From Citrobacter amalonaticus (GTDB lineage Bacteria; Pseudomonadota; Gammaproteobacteria; Enterobacterales; Enterobacteriaceae): a stretch of 64,000 bases of DNA. A program made the translations under genes and the position numbers. The stretch lies in contig NZ_JAGTXM010000004.1 of NCBI RefSeq assembly GCF_018252635.1, forward strand, positions 526,793 to 590,792. The letters are read 5' to 3'. The notes beneath the pieces were generated by a model, which saw only the letters and a program-made list of their open reading frames with translations, was not told the DNA's origin and made no database searches. This document shows positions 9,378 to 17,664 of this stretch, one piece after another (within the stretch, counting starts at the first letter, position 1; every line of letters begins with the position of its first letter).

Positions 9378-9890
9378 CTGGTCAGAAAGGTCCACCGTTG
9401 AGCGTGGCCCTGAGTGATTCGCCATAAACGGCCAGGACAAAATCAACACAGGACAGGACAGGGCAAGGGAAGGCCATAGCCGTGATACAGAAATGCGCTA
9501 CAGGTTTGCTTTAATCGCATTTAACATAATATACATTATGCGCACCAACATGAAATTAACCAGAATCTGGCATTTCCCCGGTCGTCATTGACCTGGTGAT
9601 TCAGCGCTTCCTTCAGTTCATTCTCCAGTGCTGATACTATGTCTGTGTTCATCTGTTCATAACGAATGGCCACAGCGATTTCTTTTCCAGGCATTGAGCG
9701 CTTTGACTCGCGTTCCTGCTGCACTCAATTCCATCAACAGTACAACTACGCTCCATTCTTTCGTCCTCCACTTTTAGTTCGCAAAGCAAAGACGTCAGCG
9801 ATAATATCAGGGATATCACCTTCTGGTTTTATAATATAGGCCGCCAGGCCACTATCGAACACTCAAGGATAATAATATAAAGGAAAATAT
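9378..9890. other. 513-base non-coding stretch holding dif
   Basis: No convincing gene. The stretch holds the dif site and, on the minus strand, an open frame (9536-9694 from its best ATG, start MPGKEIAVAIRYEQMN) whose stop codon falls inside dif. That frame has no ribosome site that I can support and no recognisable family, so it may be a remnant. The last 60 bases before the next gene are A+T-rich and contain AAGGA before its ATG; the promoter of that gene is probably here. Confidence 0.6.
9519..9546 (-). other. dif: dif, chromosome dimer resolution site
   Basis: The 28 bases read, on the minus strand, as GGTGCGCATAA (XerC arm), TGTATA (centre) and TTATGTTAAAT (XerD arm), which as I remember it is identical to E. 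coli dif. XerC and XerD recombine here under FtsK control to resolve chromosome dimers, and dif marks the point where the two replication arms meet. The neighbouring fimbrial operon and HipA-family gene match the setting of dif in E. coli. Palindromic arms CATAAT/ATTATG around the centre are intact. Confidence 0.95.
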
Positions 9891-10502
9891 ATGAACTCAG
9901 AGAGTACATCCAACGAAGTGTTGTTTCTGCTTATTCCGGAATATGCAGACTGGGAATTTGCGTTACTGGCGCCAGGATTACGCCGGGGATTCGGGATCTG
10001 GGCCCCGCAGTACGCGGTCAAGATTGTGGCACCTGATGAAGGGCCAGTGATGTCCATCGGAGGGATTCGCTGTCTTCCAGATTACACGTTTGATTCCCTC
10101 CCAGCAGATTATGCCGCGTTGATCCTGGTCGGCGGTATGAACTGGTGGGGTGAAGAGGCAAAACGTGTCGTCCCTATCGTGCAACAAGCGCTGACAAGGG
10201 ATAAAGTGGTCGGTGCAATTTGCGATGCTTCTGCCTTTATGGGGGCCAACGGCTTCCTGAATGACGTCGATCACACCTCCAATGGGCTGGCCTATCTCAA
10301 GGAACGAGCAGGTTCAGCCTACACCGGTGCGGCGAGATACCAGGTTGTACCTTCGGTTCGTGACGGTAATCTGATTACCGCCAGCGGATGCGGTTTTCTC
10401 AGCTTTACCTGCAACGTACTGACCGCGCTGAACGTCACCGATGAAAAGAATATCGAGGGGATCAGAGAGGCATTCACCTCTGGTATTTTCCCGGAAATAT
10501 GA
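9891..10502 (+). CDS. DJ-1/PfpI family protein (class I glutamine amidotransferase-like)
   Basis: Protein of 203 residues with the DJ-1/PfpI fold pattern: an N-terminal beta strand EVLFLLIPEYADWE, the segment ALILVGGMNWW, the nucleophile elbow GAICDASAFMG with the likely catalytic Cys, and TASGCGFLSFTCNVL. Members are glyoxalases, chaperones, proteases or amidase-like proteins; the substrate cannot be told. The start has AAGGA at good spacing. It stands alone between dif and a convergent regulator gene, from which it is separated by a hairpin. Confidence 0.78.
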   Translation: MNSESTSNEVLFLLIPEYADWEFALLAPGLRRGFGIWAPQYAVKIVAPDEGPVMSIGGIRCLPDYTFDSLPADYAALILVGGMNWWGEEAKRVVPIVQQALTRDKVVGAICDASAFMGANGFLNDVDHTSNGLAYLKERAGSAYTGAARYQVVPSVRDGNLITASGCGFLSFTCNVLTALNVTDEKNIEGIREAFTSGIFPEI

Positions 10503-10548
10503 TGTTTTTCCCGTTGCGGTCGGTCTCATGTCGGGCAATACGCATCAC

Positions 10549-10592
10549 GGCGGATCTCATACTGGATGAGCGTATCCAGTGAGATCGCCGCC
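10549..10592. terminator. long imperfect hairpin between convergent genes
   Basis: GGCGGATCTCATACTGGAT pairs, with small bulges, with ATCCAGTGAGATCGCCGCC across a GAGCGT loop. It lies between convergent genes ending at 10502 and 10619. There is no T run on either side, so it may be a Rho-dependent or mRNA-stabilising end rather than a classical terminator. Confidence 0.55.
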
Positions 10593-10618
10593 ACGTTAAT
10601 GTCAGATGCTGATGGCTG

Positions 10619-11338
10619 TTACTTCGTTTCGTAGGTCTCTGTCGATTTCATTTTTTCGATGGCAATAATATTGTCAGACATCGCTTCGTTGAGAACTTCG
10701 ACGGCCGTACTGGCATCGCGGTTCTTAATCGACATATAGACTTTGATGTGGGCTTCCACGCTCTCAAGGGTGATCCCCAGCGCACGGTTCAGCTCTTCAA
10801 GGTAGTAGTAATAGATATCTTTAATTGAGTACATCACGTTATAAAACACGCTGTTGTGTGATGCTCTGACAATTGCCAAATGAAACGCGTAGTCCGCTTC
10901 CGAGTATTTTTTGTAGTCGCCCTTGTTGATCAGCATATTGTTCAGCGCGTCACCGAGTTCACGGATGTCCTCATCGGTGGCGTGTGCGACGGCGAGTTCC
11001 ACGCATTTAAACTCTACGGTCTGACGGAAAACCATCATATCGTGAAACTCTTCACGACTGAGGTGCATGATTGGACGGGGATCGTTACTCAACATCTGCG
11101 GAGTGAAGTTTTCACTTACGTAGCTACCGCTGCCCTGACGTGTCACCACTATCCCCAGGTCGCGAAAGCGCTGAACCGCACTGCGAACGCTGACCCGGCT
11201 GACGTTAAATGAGGCGGTCATCTCCGCTTCTGAAGGCAGACGGCTACCTGGGGCCCAGCTGCCGTCCAGCAGTTTGCCGCTTATCTGATCATAAATTTCA
11301 TTTACAACATTTTGTTTTTGAATGGACTTTATGCTCAA
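10619..11338 (-). CDS. GntR/FadR-family transcription regulator of the adjacent sugar-acid genes
   Basis: Regulator of 239 residues: N-terminal winged helix (IYDQISGKLLDGSWAPGSRLPSEAEM, FNVSRVSVRSAVQRFRDLGIV, RQGSGSYV) and a C-terminal FadR-type all-helical effector domain with acidic and histidine residues that usually bind metal and a carboxylate. The start is TTG at 11338; an in-frame stop lies just upstream and the next Met is within the HTH, so TTG is the only sensible start. It sits downstream of and on the same strand as the ADH, MFS and SDR genes, and a TTGTATAACAA motif lies 37 bases upstream. Most likely it represses the cluster and itself until a hexonate or keto-acid binds. Confidence 0.85.
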   Translation of the reverse strand: MSIKSIQKQNVVNEIYDQISGKLLDGSWAPGSRLPSEAEMTASFNVSRVSVRSAVQRFRDLGIVVTRQGSGSYVSENFTPQMLSNDPRPIMHLSREEFHDMMVFRQTVEFKCVELAVAHATDEDIRELGDALNNMLINKGDYKKYSEADYAFHLAIVRASHNSVFYNVMYSIKDIYYYYLEELNRALGITLESVEAHIKVYMSIKNRDASTAVEVLNEAMSDNIIAIEKMKSTETYETK

Positions 11339-11374
11339 AGTGGGTTTCCGCTACGATGTCGCTTAGGTTGTTCA

Positions 11375-11385
11375 TTGTATAACAA
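11375..11385. promoter_or_regulatory. candidate FadR-type operator before the regulator gene
   Basis: TTGTATAACAA is symmetric and fits the FadR-subfamily pattern T-N-GT-N3-AC-N-A. The same pattern recurs at 14724 and 14958 within the cluster. Confidence 0.5.
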
Positions 11386-11402
11386 ATCACTTTTAAGAAC
11401 AA

Positions 11403-11420
11403 AGCGCCCGGACGGGCGCT
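11403..11420 (-). terminator. hairpin after the ADH gene
   Basis: AGCGCCC and GGGCGCT with a four-base loop, followed on the minus strand by TTGTTCTT. It would end the SDR-MFS-ADH mRNA before the regulator gene. The T run is interrupted. Confidence 0.55.
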
Positions 11421-11428
11421 CCAGTGCG

Positions 11429-12478
11429 TTAATCAAAACGAATGAGTACTTTAGCAGAGATATTTTTGTCTGTGGCGGTAATCAGCGCATCCTCAATTTG
11501 ATGAGGGGGAAATTCAGCGCTGATGAGAGGACGAGGATCAACACGCCCGTCTTCCAGCCAGCGAACCGCGATCACGAATTCGTCGATAAAACGGAATGAG
11601 CCAACCCAGTTGATCTCTTTGACCAGCATGGAGGAAACCGGCCAACTGATAGGGCTTGCCCCCATCCCTACCTGGACAATCGTTCCCGCAGGACGAGTGA
11701 AATCCACGGTTGATGCCACGGCGAGCGGTGCGCCAGAGGCCTCAAACACGACGTCAAAATAGCCTTTTCGTTGCTGATAATGCGCCACCTGCCCTTCATC
11801 TCGTGGATCCATCGTTGCTGTTGCCCCCATCTGACGAGCCAGTTCCAGACAACGCGGACTGAGATCGGAGGCCACCAGTTCTGATGCCCCGGCACAGCGT
11901 GCTGCGGCAAGAATCAGACAACCAATGGGACCTGCGCCGATCACCAATACGCGTTTACCGGTTAACTGCCCTGCCATTTTTACCGCGTGAATAGCGACCG
12001 CCAATGGTTCTGAAAAAGCCATTACATTCGCAGGAACGCGACTGTCGTACGGAACACATTGCTCCGGTTTCACCACCACGTATTCAGAAAACCCGCCATT
12101 CACATGAGGATTGAACTGCGCACTGCCCATAAATCGCATGGATCCACACAGATTCTGGTGCCCGGAAAGGCACATCTCGCACTGATTGCAAGGGCTGGAC
12201 GGATTCACCGCAACCGCTTGACCGACAGTCAGATCGCTACCTGCCGGGACGTTGCTGACTACTCCGACAAACTCATGACCAATCACCATGGGATGTTTGA
12301 GAATCGACATCCCTGCCCGACCGTGCTGGTAGTAGTGAATATCAGAGCCACAAATACCGCCACACGCTACCTTCACAACAACATCATTTTCTCCACGTTC
12401 TATTTCACGTGATTCAAAACGTACGTCTTTTTCCGCATGGGCCAGGCAAGCATTACAGGTAATTTTTTCCATTTTCAT
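11429..12478 (-). CDS. zinc alcohol dehydrogenase, L-idonate 5-dehydrogenase-like
   Basis: Medium-chain dehydrogenase of 349 residues resembling IdnD, which oxidises L-idonate to 5-keto-D-gluconate with NAD(P)+. Visible: catalytic zinc site GGICGSDIHYYQ and GHEFVG, the four-cysteine structural zinc loop CNQCEMCLSGHQNLC, GGFSEYVVVKPEQC, and the nucleotide-binding VLVIGAGPIGCLI. ATG 12478 is preferred among three close ATGs because GAAGG stands five bases before it. It begins 10 bases after the MFS gene, so both share an mRNA. RspB at 58861 is a paralogue. L-gulonate or another polyol acid is an alternative substrate. Confidence 0.83.
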   Translation of the reverse strand: MKMEKITCNACLAHAEKDVRFESREIERGENDVVVKVACGGICGSDIHYYQHGRAGMSILKHPMVIGHEFVGVVSNVPAGSDLTVGQAVAVNPSSPCNQCEMCLSGHQNLCGSMRFMGSAQFNPHVNGGFSEYVVVKPEQCVPYDSRVPANVMAFSEPLAVAIHAVKMAGQLTGKRVLVIGAGPIGCLILAAARCAGASELVASDLSPRCLELARQMGATATMDPRDEGQVAHYQQRKGYFDVVFEASGAPLAVASTVDFTRPAGTIVQVGMGASPISWPVSSMLVKEINWVGSFRFIDEFVIAVRWLEDGRVDPRPLISAEFPPHQIEDALITATDKNISAKVLIRFD

Positions 12479-12488
12479 CATGACCTTC

Positions 12489-13850
12489 TTATTTGTTGGC
12501 AGTTGCCGGATTAATTGCATTCTTGTCCACTGTATCGGCATTCTTTTTTTCGGGAACGATCACTTCAATTTTTCCGACCAGGAAGATGTAGGCCAGTAAG
12601 CCCAACCCAGCAATGCCCGCGATATACCACATGGCATACTGGAAGTTTTGTGTGCGCTGGAGAATAACCCCAATGACAATGGGACTCACGATCCCCGAAA
12701 GGTTGCCACAAATATTTAAAAATCCGCCCATTGTGCCGAGGAAATTGCGAGGGATTACATCACTCCAGACAACCCAACCCAGATTAGAGAAGGCATTAGC
12801 AAAGAACGCGATCGACAGAATCACAATTGCAATGACCGGTTGGTCTTCAAAGAAATTGACCAGGCCAATAATCATAGTGACGCACAGTCCCGCCATCACC
12901 GGTAATTTTCGGGCCAGTGTTCTGGATTTACCCTTCTTCAGCAACATATCACTCAAGGTCCCGCCACAGAGCACACCAAACATAGCCATAATATAGGGCA
13001 GCATGGCACCCACACCGGCTTTAGAAATTGAGAGGTGTAGCCCTTTCTCGAGGTAGACAATAAACCAGGTCAGGAAAAAATAAAGTGTGGACGAACAGGC
13101 GAATTGCGTGATGAATAATCCCCAGATGGTCTTCTTACTGAGAAAGAATTTAATATCATGCCAGCTTATTTTTTCGCTAACACTGGACTGGTTGGCTGAA
13201 CCATAGCCGCCACCCGCTTTGATGTAGTCCAGTTCGGCCTGGTTGACGGAGGTGCTGTGCTGCGGATCGCGATAATACAATAACCAATAGATACCAAACA
13301 GAATACCTGCACCGCCAGACAGATAGAAGGACATCTCCCAACCGTAATTGGCCACAATAAAAGAGAGCGCAGGCGTAAGCAAGGCCAACCCGATGTATTG
13401 TGCACTGGAGTAAATAGCAGTAGCTCGTGCGCGTTCATGATCCGGGAACCAGGTGGCGATTATTTTTGTATTGGACGGGAAGGATGGCGCCTCGGCAACA
13501 CCGATTAATGCACGACAGGCTAACAACATCGCAAATGAAGCTGTCGCCGTTGCAAATAAATGGTGTGAAGCAAATCCCATCATAAAGGTGAAAATACTCC
13601 ACAGAATAATCGCGCCGCCATAAAGAATACGTGAGCCAATGCGATCAAGAACATAGCCGACAGGGATTTGACTGGCAGCGTAGGCCCAGGTAAACATAGA
13701 GAAAAGCAGACCTAACTGCGTTGGTGTCAGACTGAAGTCATTCTGGATATTCGTTCCTGCAACAGCAAGATTGGCGCGATCCATATAATTAATTGCAGTC
13801 ACAATGAACAGCAATGTGAGAATAAAGAGTCGTGATCTTGAAGCCTTCAT
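12489..13850 (-). CDS. MFS anion:cation symporter for a sugar acid
   Basis: Inner-membrane transporter of 453 residues with about 12 hydrophobic segments. The N-terminus (INYMDRANLAVAG) and the segment VGYVLDRIGSRILYGGAIILWS place it in the anion:cation symporter group with ExuT, GudP and GarP, which import hexuronates, glucarate and similar acids with protons. It lies between an SDR gene 83 bases upstream and the zinc ADH gene 10 bases downstream, all on the minus strand. The likely cargo is the hexonate that the two dehydrogenases use. Confidence 0.85.
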   Translation of the reverse strand: MKASRSRLFILTLLFIVTAINYMDRANLAVAGTNIQNDFSLTPTQLGLLFSMFTWAYAASQIPVGYVLDRIGSRILYGGAIILWSIFTFMMGFASHHLFATATASFAMLLACRALIGVAEAPSFPSNTKIIATWFPDHERARATAIYSSAQYIGLALLTPALSFIVANYGWEMSFYLSGGAGILFGIYWLLYYRDPQHSTSVNQAELDYIKAGGGYGSANQSSVSEKISWHDIKFFLSKKTIWGLFITQFACSSTLYFFLTWFIVYLEKGLHLSISKAGVGAMLPYIMAMFGVLCGGTLSDMLLKKGKSRTLARKLPVMAGLCVTMIIGLVNFFEDQPVIAIVILSIAFFANAFSNLGWVVWSDVIPRNFLGTMGGFLNICGNLSGIVSPIVIGVILQRTQNFQYAMWYIAGIAGLGLLAYIFLVGKIEVIVPEKKNADTVDKNAINPATANK

Positions 13851-13933
13851 AATAATACCTGTGTTATATCGGCATGCTTAATAATAAACACATGCCGTGA
13901 ATTTTAAAGGCGAGTCAGTAGAATACGGTCGGC

Positions 13934-14701
13934 TTACAGTACGGCGAGCCAGCCACCATCAACGTAAATAATTTGTCCGTTGATATAATCAGATGCTTTA
14001 GAGGATAAAAAGACTGCGGTACCAATTAATTCTTCCGGATGACCCCAGCGTTGCGAAGGGTTGCTGCTTTTCACCCAACTGTCGAACTGCTTGTCTTCGA
14101 TAAGCGCCGTATTCATGTCGGTCAGAATGTAACCCGGACCAATGGCGTTGGTCTGGATATTAAACTGCGCCCATTCCGCCGCCATCGAGCAGGTGAGCAT
14201 CTTAATCCCTCCTTTTGCCGCAGTGTACGGGGCAACGGTCGGGCGGGCAGCCTGACTAGTGAGTGAGCCGATATTAATAATTTTGCCCCCTCTGTTGCGC
14301 GCAATCATACGTTTCGCCGCCGCTCGTGAAACCAGAAAAGCGCTGGTCAGATTGGTATCGATCACTTTCTGCCAGTTTTCCAGTTCCAGTTCTACCATTG
14401 GTTTACGGTACTGGATACCGGCGTTATTGATAAGGATATCGACATCGATTCCCTGCGCATCCAGTTTGCTAAAGGCGGCCTCTATTGCCTGCTCATCAGT
14501 AACGTCAAAAGCTATTCCGTGCGCGTCGTACCCCTTACTTACTAGCGAATCCACTGACTCTGCCAGCAATGCATCGCGAATATCATTCAGAATAACCCGC
14601 GCTCCCGCAGCGGCAAGTCCCTCTGCATAGGCAAAACCCAGTCCGCGCGCAGAGCCTGTCACTAGTGCCGTTTTCCCCGTTAAATCAAATAAAGCGGTCA
14701 T
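13934..14701 (-). CDS. SDR, gluconate 5-dehydrogenase-like
   Basis: Short-chain dehydrogenase of 255 residues resembling IdnO/gluconate 5-dehydrogenase, which interconverts 5-keto-D-gluconate and D-gluconate. Visible: TGSARGLG cofactor loop, NNAG, catalytic Ser in GSLTSQ, the YTAAK Tyr-Lys pair and C-terminal GQIIYVDGGW. The start has GAGGAA upstream. It is the first gene of the SDR-MFS-ADH operon and faces the enolase-superfamily gene across a 337-base regulatory region. Confidence 0.85.
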   Translation of the reverse strand: MTALFDLTGKTALVTGSARGLGFAYAEGLAAAGARVILNDIRDALLAESVDSLVSKGYDAHGIAFDVTDEQAIEAAFSKLDAQGIDVDILINNAGIQYRKPMVELELENWQKVIDTNLTSAFLVSRAAAKRMIARNRGGKIINIGSLTSQAARPTVAPYTAAKGGIKMLTCSMAAEWAQFNIQTNAIGPGYILTDMNTALIEDKQFDSWVKSSNPSQRWGHPEELIGTAVFLSSKASDYINGQIIYVDGGWLAVL

Positions 14702-14723
14702 GTTGTTTCCTCACTCAATTAAC

Positions 14724-14734
14724 TTGTATGACGA
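14724..14734. promoter_or_regulatory. candidate operator before the SDR operon
   Basis: TTGTATGACGA is a near match to the FadR-type pattern at 11375 and 14958, about 23 bases upstream of the SDR start. Its left part, ACTTGTATG, is also shared with the rspA and rspB upstream motif. Confidence 0.35.
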
Positions 14735-14957
14735 CTGTCTTATTTAAGGTTGAGTTTTCACTCAGATAAAATCAACAACTCCCCCGCACATTTGCAACAA
14801 CGATCACAAACAGCTGAATACTGCAGCTAATGAAAAAACATTAATATATTGATTTTATTCTATATAAATGTTTTAAAAATCGTGTAGTTTGATCATTATC
14901 ACAAAATGACACTCCCATTGTTCCTCATGGGAAGATGCGTGATATAACAACGCCATG

Positions 14958-14968
14958 TTGTAGGACAA
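14958..14968. promoter_or_regulatory. candidate FadR-type operator before the dehydratase gene
   Basis: TTGTAGGACAA lies in the larger symmetric GTTGTAGGACAAC, 71-81 bases before the dehydratase start. It is an exact fit to T-N-GT-N3-AC-N-A. Confidence 0.5.
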
Positions 14969-14983
14969 CTTACAAATAAGAGT

Positions 14984-15009
14984 CATGTCGTTCTTAATGT
15001 TACGACATG
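14984..15009. promoter_or_regulatory. inverted repeat in the divergent regulatory region
   Basis: CATGTCGT and ACGACATG are perfect 8-base arms 10 bases apart, 30 bases before the GTG start of the dehydratase gene. It could be a second protein-binding site or a leader hairpin. The region from 14760 to 14900 is strongly A+T-rich. Confidence 0.45.
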
Positions 15010-15038
15010 CTGTAAATACGCTGAGTTGAGGAGTGAAA

Positions 15039-16292
15039 GTGAGTAATCTGAAGATCACCAATGTAAAAACGATTCTGACGGCGCCGGGCGGTATTGACCT
15101 GGCGGTTGTTAAGATTGAGACCAACGAACCCGGGCTGTATGGACTGGGATGCGCGACGTTTACCCAACGTATCTTTGCGGTAAAAAGCGCGATTGATGAG
15201 TACATGACCCCCTTCCTGATGGGGAAAGATCCGACGCGTATTGAGGATATCTGGCAGTCGGGTGCGGTAAGTGGTTACTGGCGTAATGGACCTGTCATGA
15301 ACAATGCGTTATCCGGTGTGGATATGGCACTGTGGGATATCAAGGGTAAGCTAGCTGGCATGCCGGTTTACGATCTGTTGGGCGGTAAATGCCGCGACGG
15401 GATCCCTCTGTACTGCCACACCGACGGCGGCGATGAAGTCGAAGTGGAAGATAATATCCGCGCCAGAATGGAAGAAGGTTATCAATATGTTCGCTGTCAG
15501 ATGGGCATGTATGGCGGCGCGGGAACTGATGACCTCAAACTGATCGCCACACAGCTGGCGCGAGCGAAAAATATTCAGCCGAAGCGCTCTCCGCGCAATA
15601 AAACGGCCGGTATCTACTTTGACCCGGACGCCTACGCAAAAAGTGTTCCGCGTTTGTTCGAGCATCTGCGTAACAAACTCGGTTTTGGCATCGAATTTAT
15701 CCATGATGTACATGAGCGCGTAACGCCTGTCACCGCCATTAATCTGGCAAAAACGCTCGAACAGTATCAGTTATTTTATCTTGAAGATCCGGTCGCGCCG
15801 GAAAATATTGATTGGTTGAAAATGCTGCGCCAGCAGTCATCCACACCGATTTCCATGGGGGAGTTATTTGTGAATGTGAATGAGTGGAAGCCGCTCATCG
15901 ATAAGAAACTGATCGACTATATTCGCTGCCACGTGAGCACCATCGGGGGCATTACGCCAGCGAAGAAACTCGCCGTCTATAGCGAACTGAACGGTGTGCG
16001 CACCGCCTGGCACGGGCCAGGAGACATCTCTCCTGTGGGGGTATGCGCTAATATGCATCTTGATTTGAGCTCACCAAACTTTGGCATTCAGGAATACACG
16101 CCAATGAATGACGCGTTGCGCGATGTCTTCCCGGGCTGTCCTGAGATCGACCAGGGTTATGCGTACCTGAACGATAAACCGGGCCTGGGTATTGACCTTG
16201 ATGAAGTCAAAGCAGCGAAATATCCGTGTGAGGGGGGGATCCCATCCTGGACAATGGCACGTACACCGGACGGTACAGCCTCAAGACCATAA
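15039..16292 (+). CDS. enolase-superfamily sugar-acid dehydratase (ManD/RspA subgroup)
   Basis: Protein of 417 residues of the mandelate racemase-type enolase superfamily, ManD subgroup, which dehydrate D-mannonate or D-gluconate to 2-keto-3-deoxygluconate. Metal ligands appear in order as the Asp of IHDVHER, the Glu of LEDPVAP and the Glu of SMGELF; the acid-base His region is WHGPGDISPVG. The GTG at 15039 is chosen because TTGAGGAG ends five bases before it; another GTG at 15033 overlaps that ribosome site. It is divergent from the SDR operon and paralogous to rspA at 56014. Because the operon opposite encodes idonate/gluconate-type dehydrogenases, D-gluconate is a plausible substrate; D-mannonate is the alternative. 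Confidence 0.85.
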   Translation: MSNLKITNVKTILTAPGGIDLAVVKIETNEPGLYGLGCATFTQRIFAVKSAIDEYMTPFLMGKDPTRIEDIWQSGAVSGYWRNGPVMNNALSGVDMALWDIKGKLAGMPVYDLLGGKCRDGIPLYCHTDGGDEVEVEDNIRARMEEGYQYVRCQMGMYGGAGTDDLKLIATQLARAKNIQPKRSPRNKTAGIYFDPDAYAKSVPRLFEHLRNKLGFGIEFIHDVHERVTPVTAINLAKTLEQYQLFYLEDPVAPENIDWLKMLRQQSSTPISMGELFVNVNEWKPLIDKKLIDYIRCHVSTIGGITPAKKLAVYSELNGVRTAWHGPGDISPVGVCANMHLDLSSPNFGIQEYTPMNDALRDVFPGCPEIDQGYAYLNDKPGLGIDLDEVKAAKYPCEGGIPSWTMARTPDGTASRP

Positions 16293-16300
16293 ATAATAAT

Positions 16301-16331
16301 GACCCGGTATAGACTGCCGGGTCGTTTTCTT
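16301..16331 (+). terminator. terminator after the dehydratase gene
   Basis: GACCCGG and CCGGGTC form a stem across a nine-base loop, followed by GTTTTCTTT, eight bases after the stop. Confidence 0.8.
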
Positions 16332-16446
16332 TGGTTCCCGTGAAAAGTTTCTATATGAAATTTGCGTTTGCCCCCCTCATCGATCAATCCACTTACCCTG
16401 CTCTCCCCCATAAAAGCTTGATGGATTTCCTCAACTACGGTTCCAC

Positions 16447-16812
16447 TCACCAGGCCTCTGGTTCTCTTAACATATGGACGATATTACACGGATTCATGAT
16501 CCAGCCGCCGTTGAAACCGTCGGGCAACTGTTCTACTGCATCACAACGTACCACGCCGCACTGTTCGACGTATTTTTCTGCGGCATTGAAATGAGGTGTG
16601 AATAATTCCAGCCAGAGTTCAGCCTGACTGAGTCCCGGCGCTTCATCAATCCAGAGCCTGTTTGGCCCGAGTTCAAATCCGATCGCGGGCGGTTTATCAG
16701 CAATTTCGGGCAACCCGATAATATTCCGGTAAAAATCAATCGTCTGTTGATATTGATGTGATGGAACCTTCATCGCGATGTCGATGCCACCTTTGATATC
16801 TGGTTTATTCAT
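16447..16812 (-). CDS. VOC-superfamily (glyoxalase-like) protein
   Basis: Small protein of 121 residues with one vicinal-oxygen-chelate module: IDIAMKVPSHQYQQTIDFYRNIIGLP at the N-terminus, GFELGPNRLWID in the middle and a C-terminal strand NPCNIVHMLREP. The family includes glyoxalases, dioxygenases and antibiotic-binding proteins; this one is too short for a clear call. AAGGAA precedes the ATG. It is divergent from tam, and the 91 bases between them hold both promoters. Confidence 0.72.
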   Translation of the reverse strand: MNKPDIKGGIDIAMKVPSHQYQQTIDFYRNIIGLPEIADKPPAIGFELGPNRLWIDEAPGLSQAELWLELFTPHFNAAEKYVEQCGVVRCDAVEQLPDGFNGGWIMNPCNIVHMLREPEAW

Positions 16813-16903
16813 AAGGGATTTCCTTACCGCTCGCGAGCAATACTAAACTAGTATAGTTCATACCTTGTGCTCGCTTAGCCAACCAATAACGGGAGAATTG
16901 ATG

Positions 16904-17662
16904 ATGTCCGACTGGAATCCGGCGTTATATATGCGGTACGGTGCAGAACGCTCAAGACCCGCCGCTGAGCTGCTGGCCAGAATTCAACTTGAGCATGTCT
17001 CTTCTGTGGTTGATTTGGGCTGCGGACCTGGTAACAGTACGACGCTGTTGCAACAGCGCTGGCCTGGCGCGAGTATCACCGGCGTTGATACCTCCCCGGC
17101 GATGCTGGATGAGGCGCGAAAGGCCTTACCAAATTGTCATTTCGTTGAAGCGGATATTCGTCAGTTTCAGCCTATCACTCCGCCCGATGTCATTTACGCA
17201 AATGCCTCTTTGCAGTGGATCCCCGATCATTATGATCTGTTTCCCCGGCTCGTCGCCCTGCTAAACGTTGACGGCATTCTGGCTGTGCAAATGCCAGATA
17301 ACTGGCTGGAGCCTTCGCACGTTTTGATGCGTGAGGTGGCCTATGAACAGGATTATCCGAATCGTGGTCGCGACCCCCTACCCGGCGTTCACGCCTATTA
17401 CGACATTCTGAGCGAGGCGGGATGCGACGTTGACATCTGGCGCACGACCTATTATCACAAGATGCGTTCCCATCAGGCGATTATTGACTGGGTCAGCGCG
17501 ACAGGTTTACGGCCCTGGCTGCAGGACCTGAATGAACACGAGCGGCAACGGTTCCTGAATCGCTATCATCAACTGCTACAAGAGCAATACCCGCTTCAGG
17601 AAGATAACCAGATACTACTGGCCTTTCCCCGCCTGTTTCTGGTTGCGCGCCGCCAGTCCTGA
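16904..17662 (+). CDS. tam: trans-aconitate 2-methyltransferase
   Basis: SAM-dependent cytosolic enzyme of 252 residues that monomethylates trans-aconitate, an inhibitory isomer of the citrate-cycle intermediate. The start [20 protein letters not shown] and the SAM motif [15 protein letters not shown] match E. coli Tam closely, as does the length. GGGAG stands eight bases before ATG 16904, so that ATG is taken over the adjacent one at 16901. In E. coli tam also lies shortly before yneE and uxaB, so synteny agrees. Confidence 0.94.
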   Translation: MSDWNPALYMRYGAERSRPAAELLARIQLEHVSSVVDLGCGPGNSTTLLQQRWPGASITGVDTSPAMLDEARKALPNCHFVEADIRQFQPITPPDVIYANASLQWIPDHYDLFPRLVALLNVDGILAVQMPDNWLEPSHVLMREVAYEQDYPNRGRDPLPGVHAYYDILSEAGCDVDIWRTTYYHKMRSHQAIIDWVSATGLRPWLQDLNEHERQRFLNRYHQLLQEQYPLQEDNQILLAFPRLFLVARRQS

Positions 17663-17664
17663 TC

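Noticed and set aside
9421-9520. Repeated ACAGGACAGGACAGGG-like stretch near dif as a direct-repeat array
   Set aside because: Only a few short units; not an array and no spacer structure. No CRISPR repeat was seen anywhere in the window.
11297-11313. Second Ter-like sequence, minus-strand AAAATGTTGTAAATGA
   Set aside because: It lacks the conserved G at position 6 and the C after TTGTAA, and lies within the coding start of the GntR gene; likely chance.
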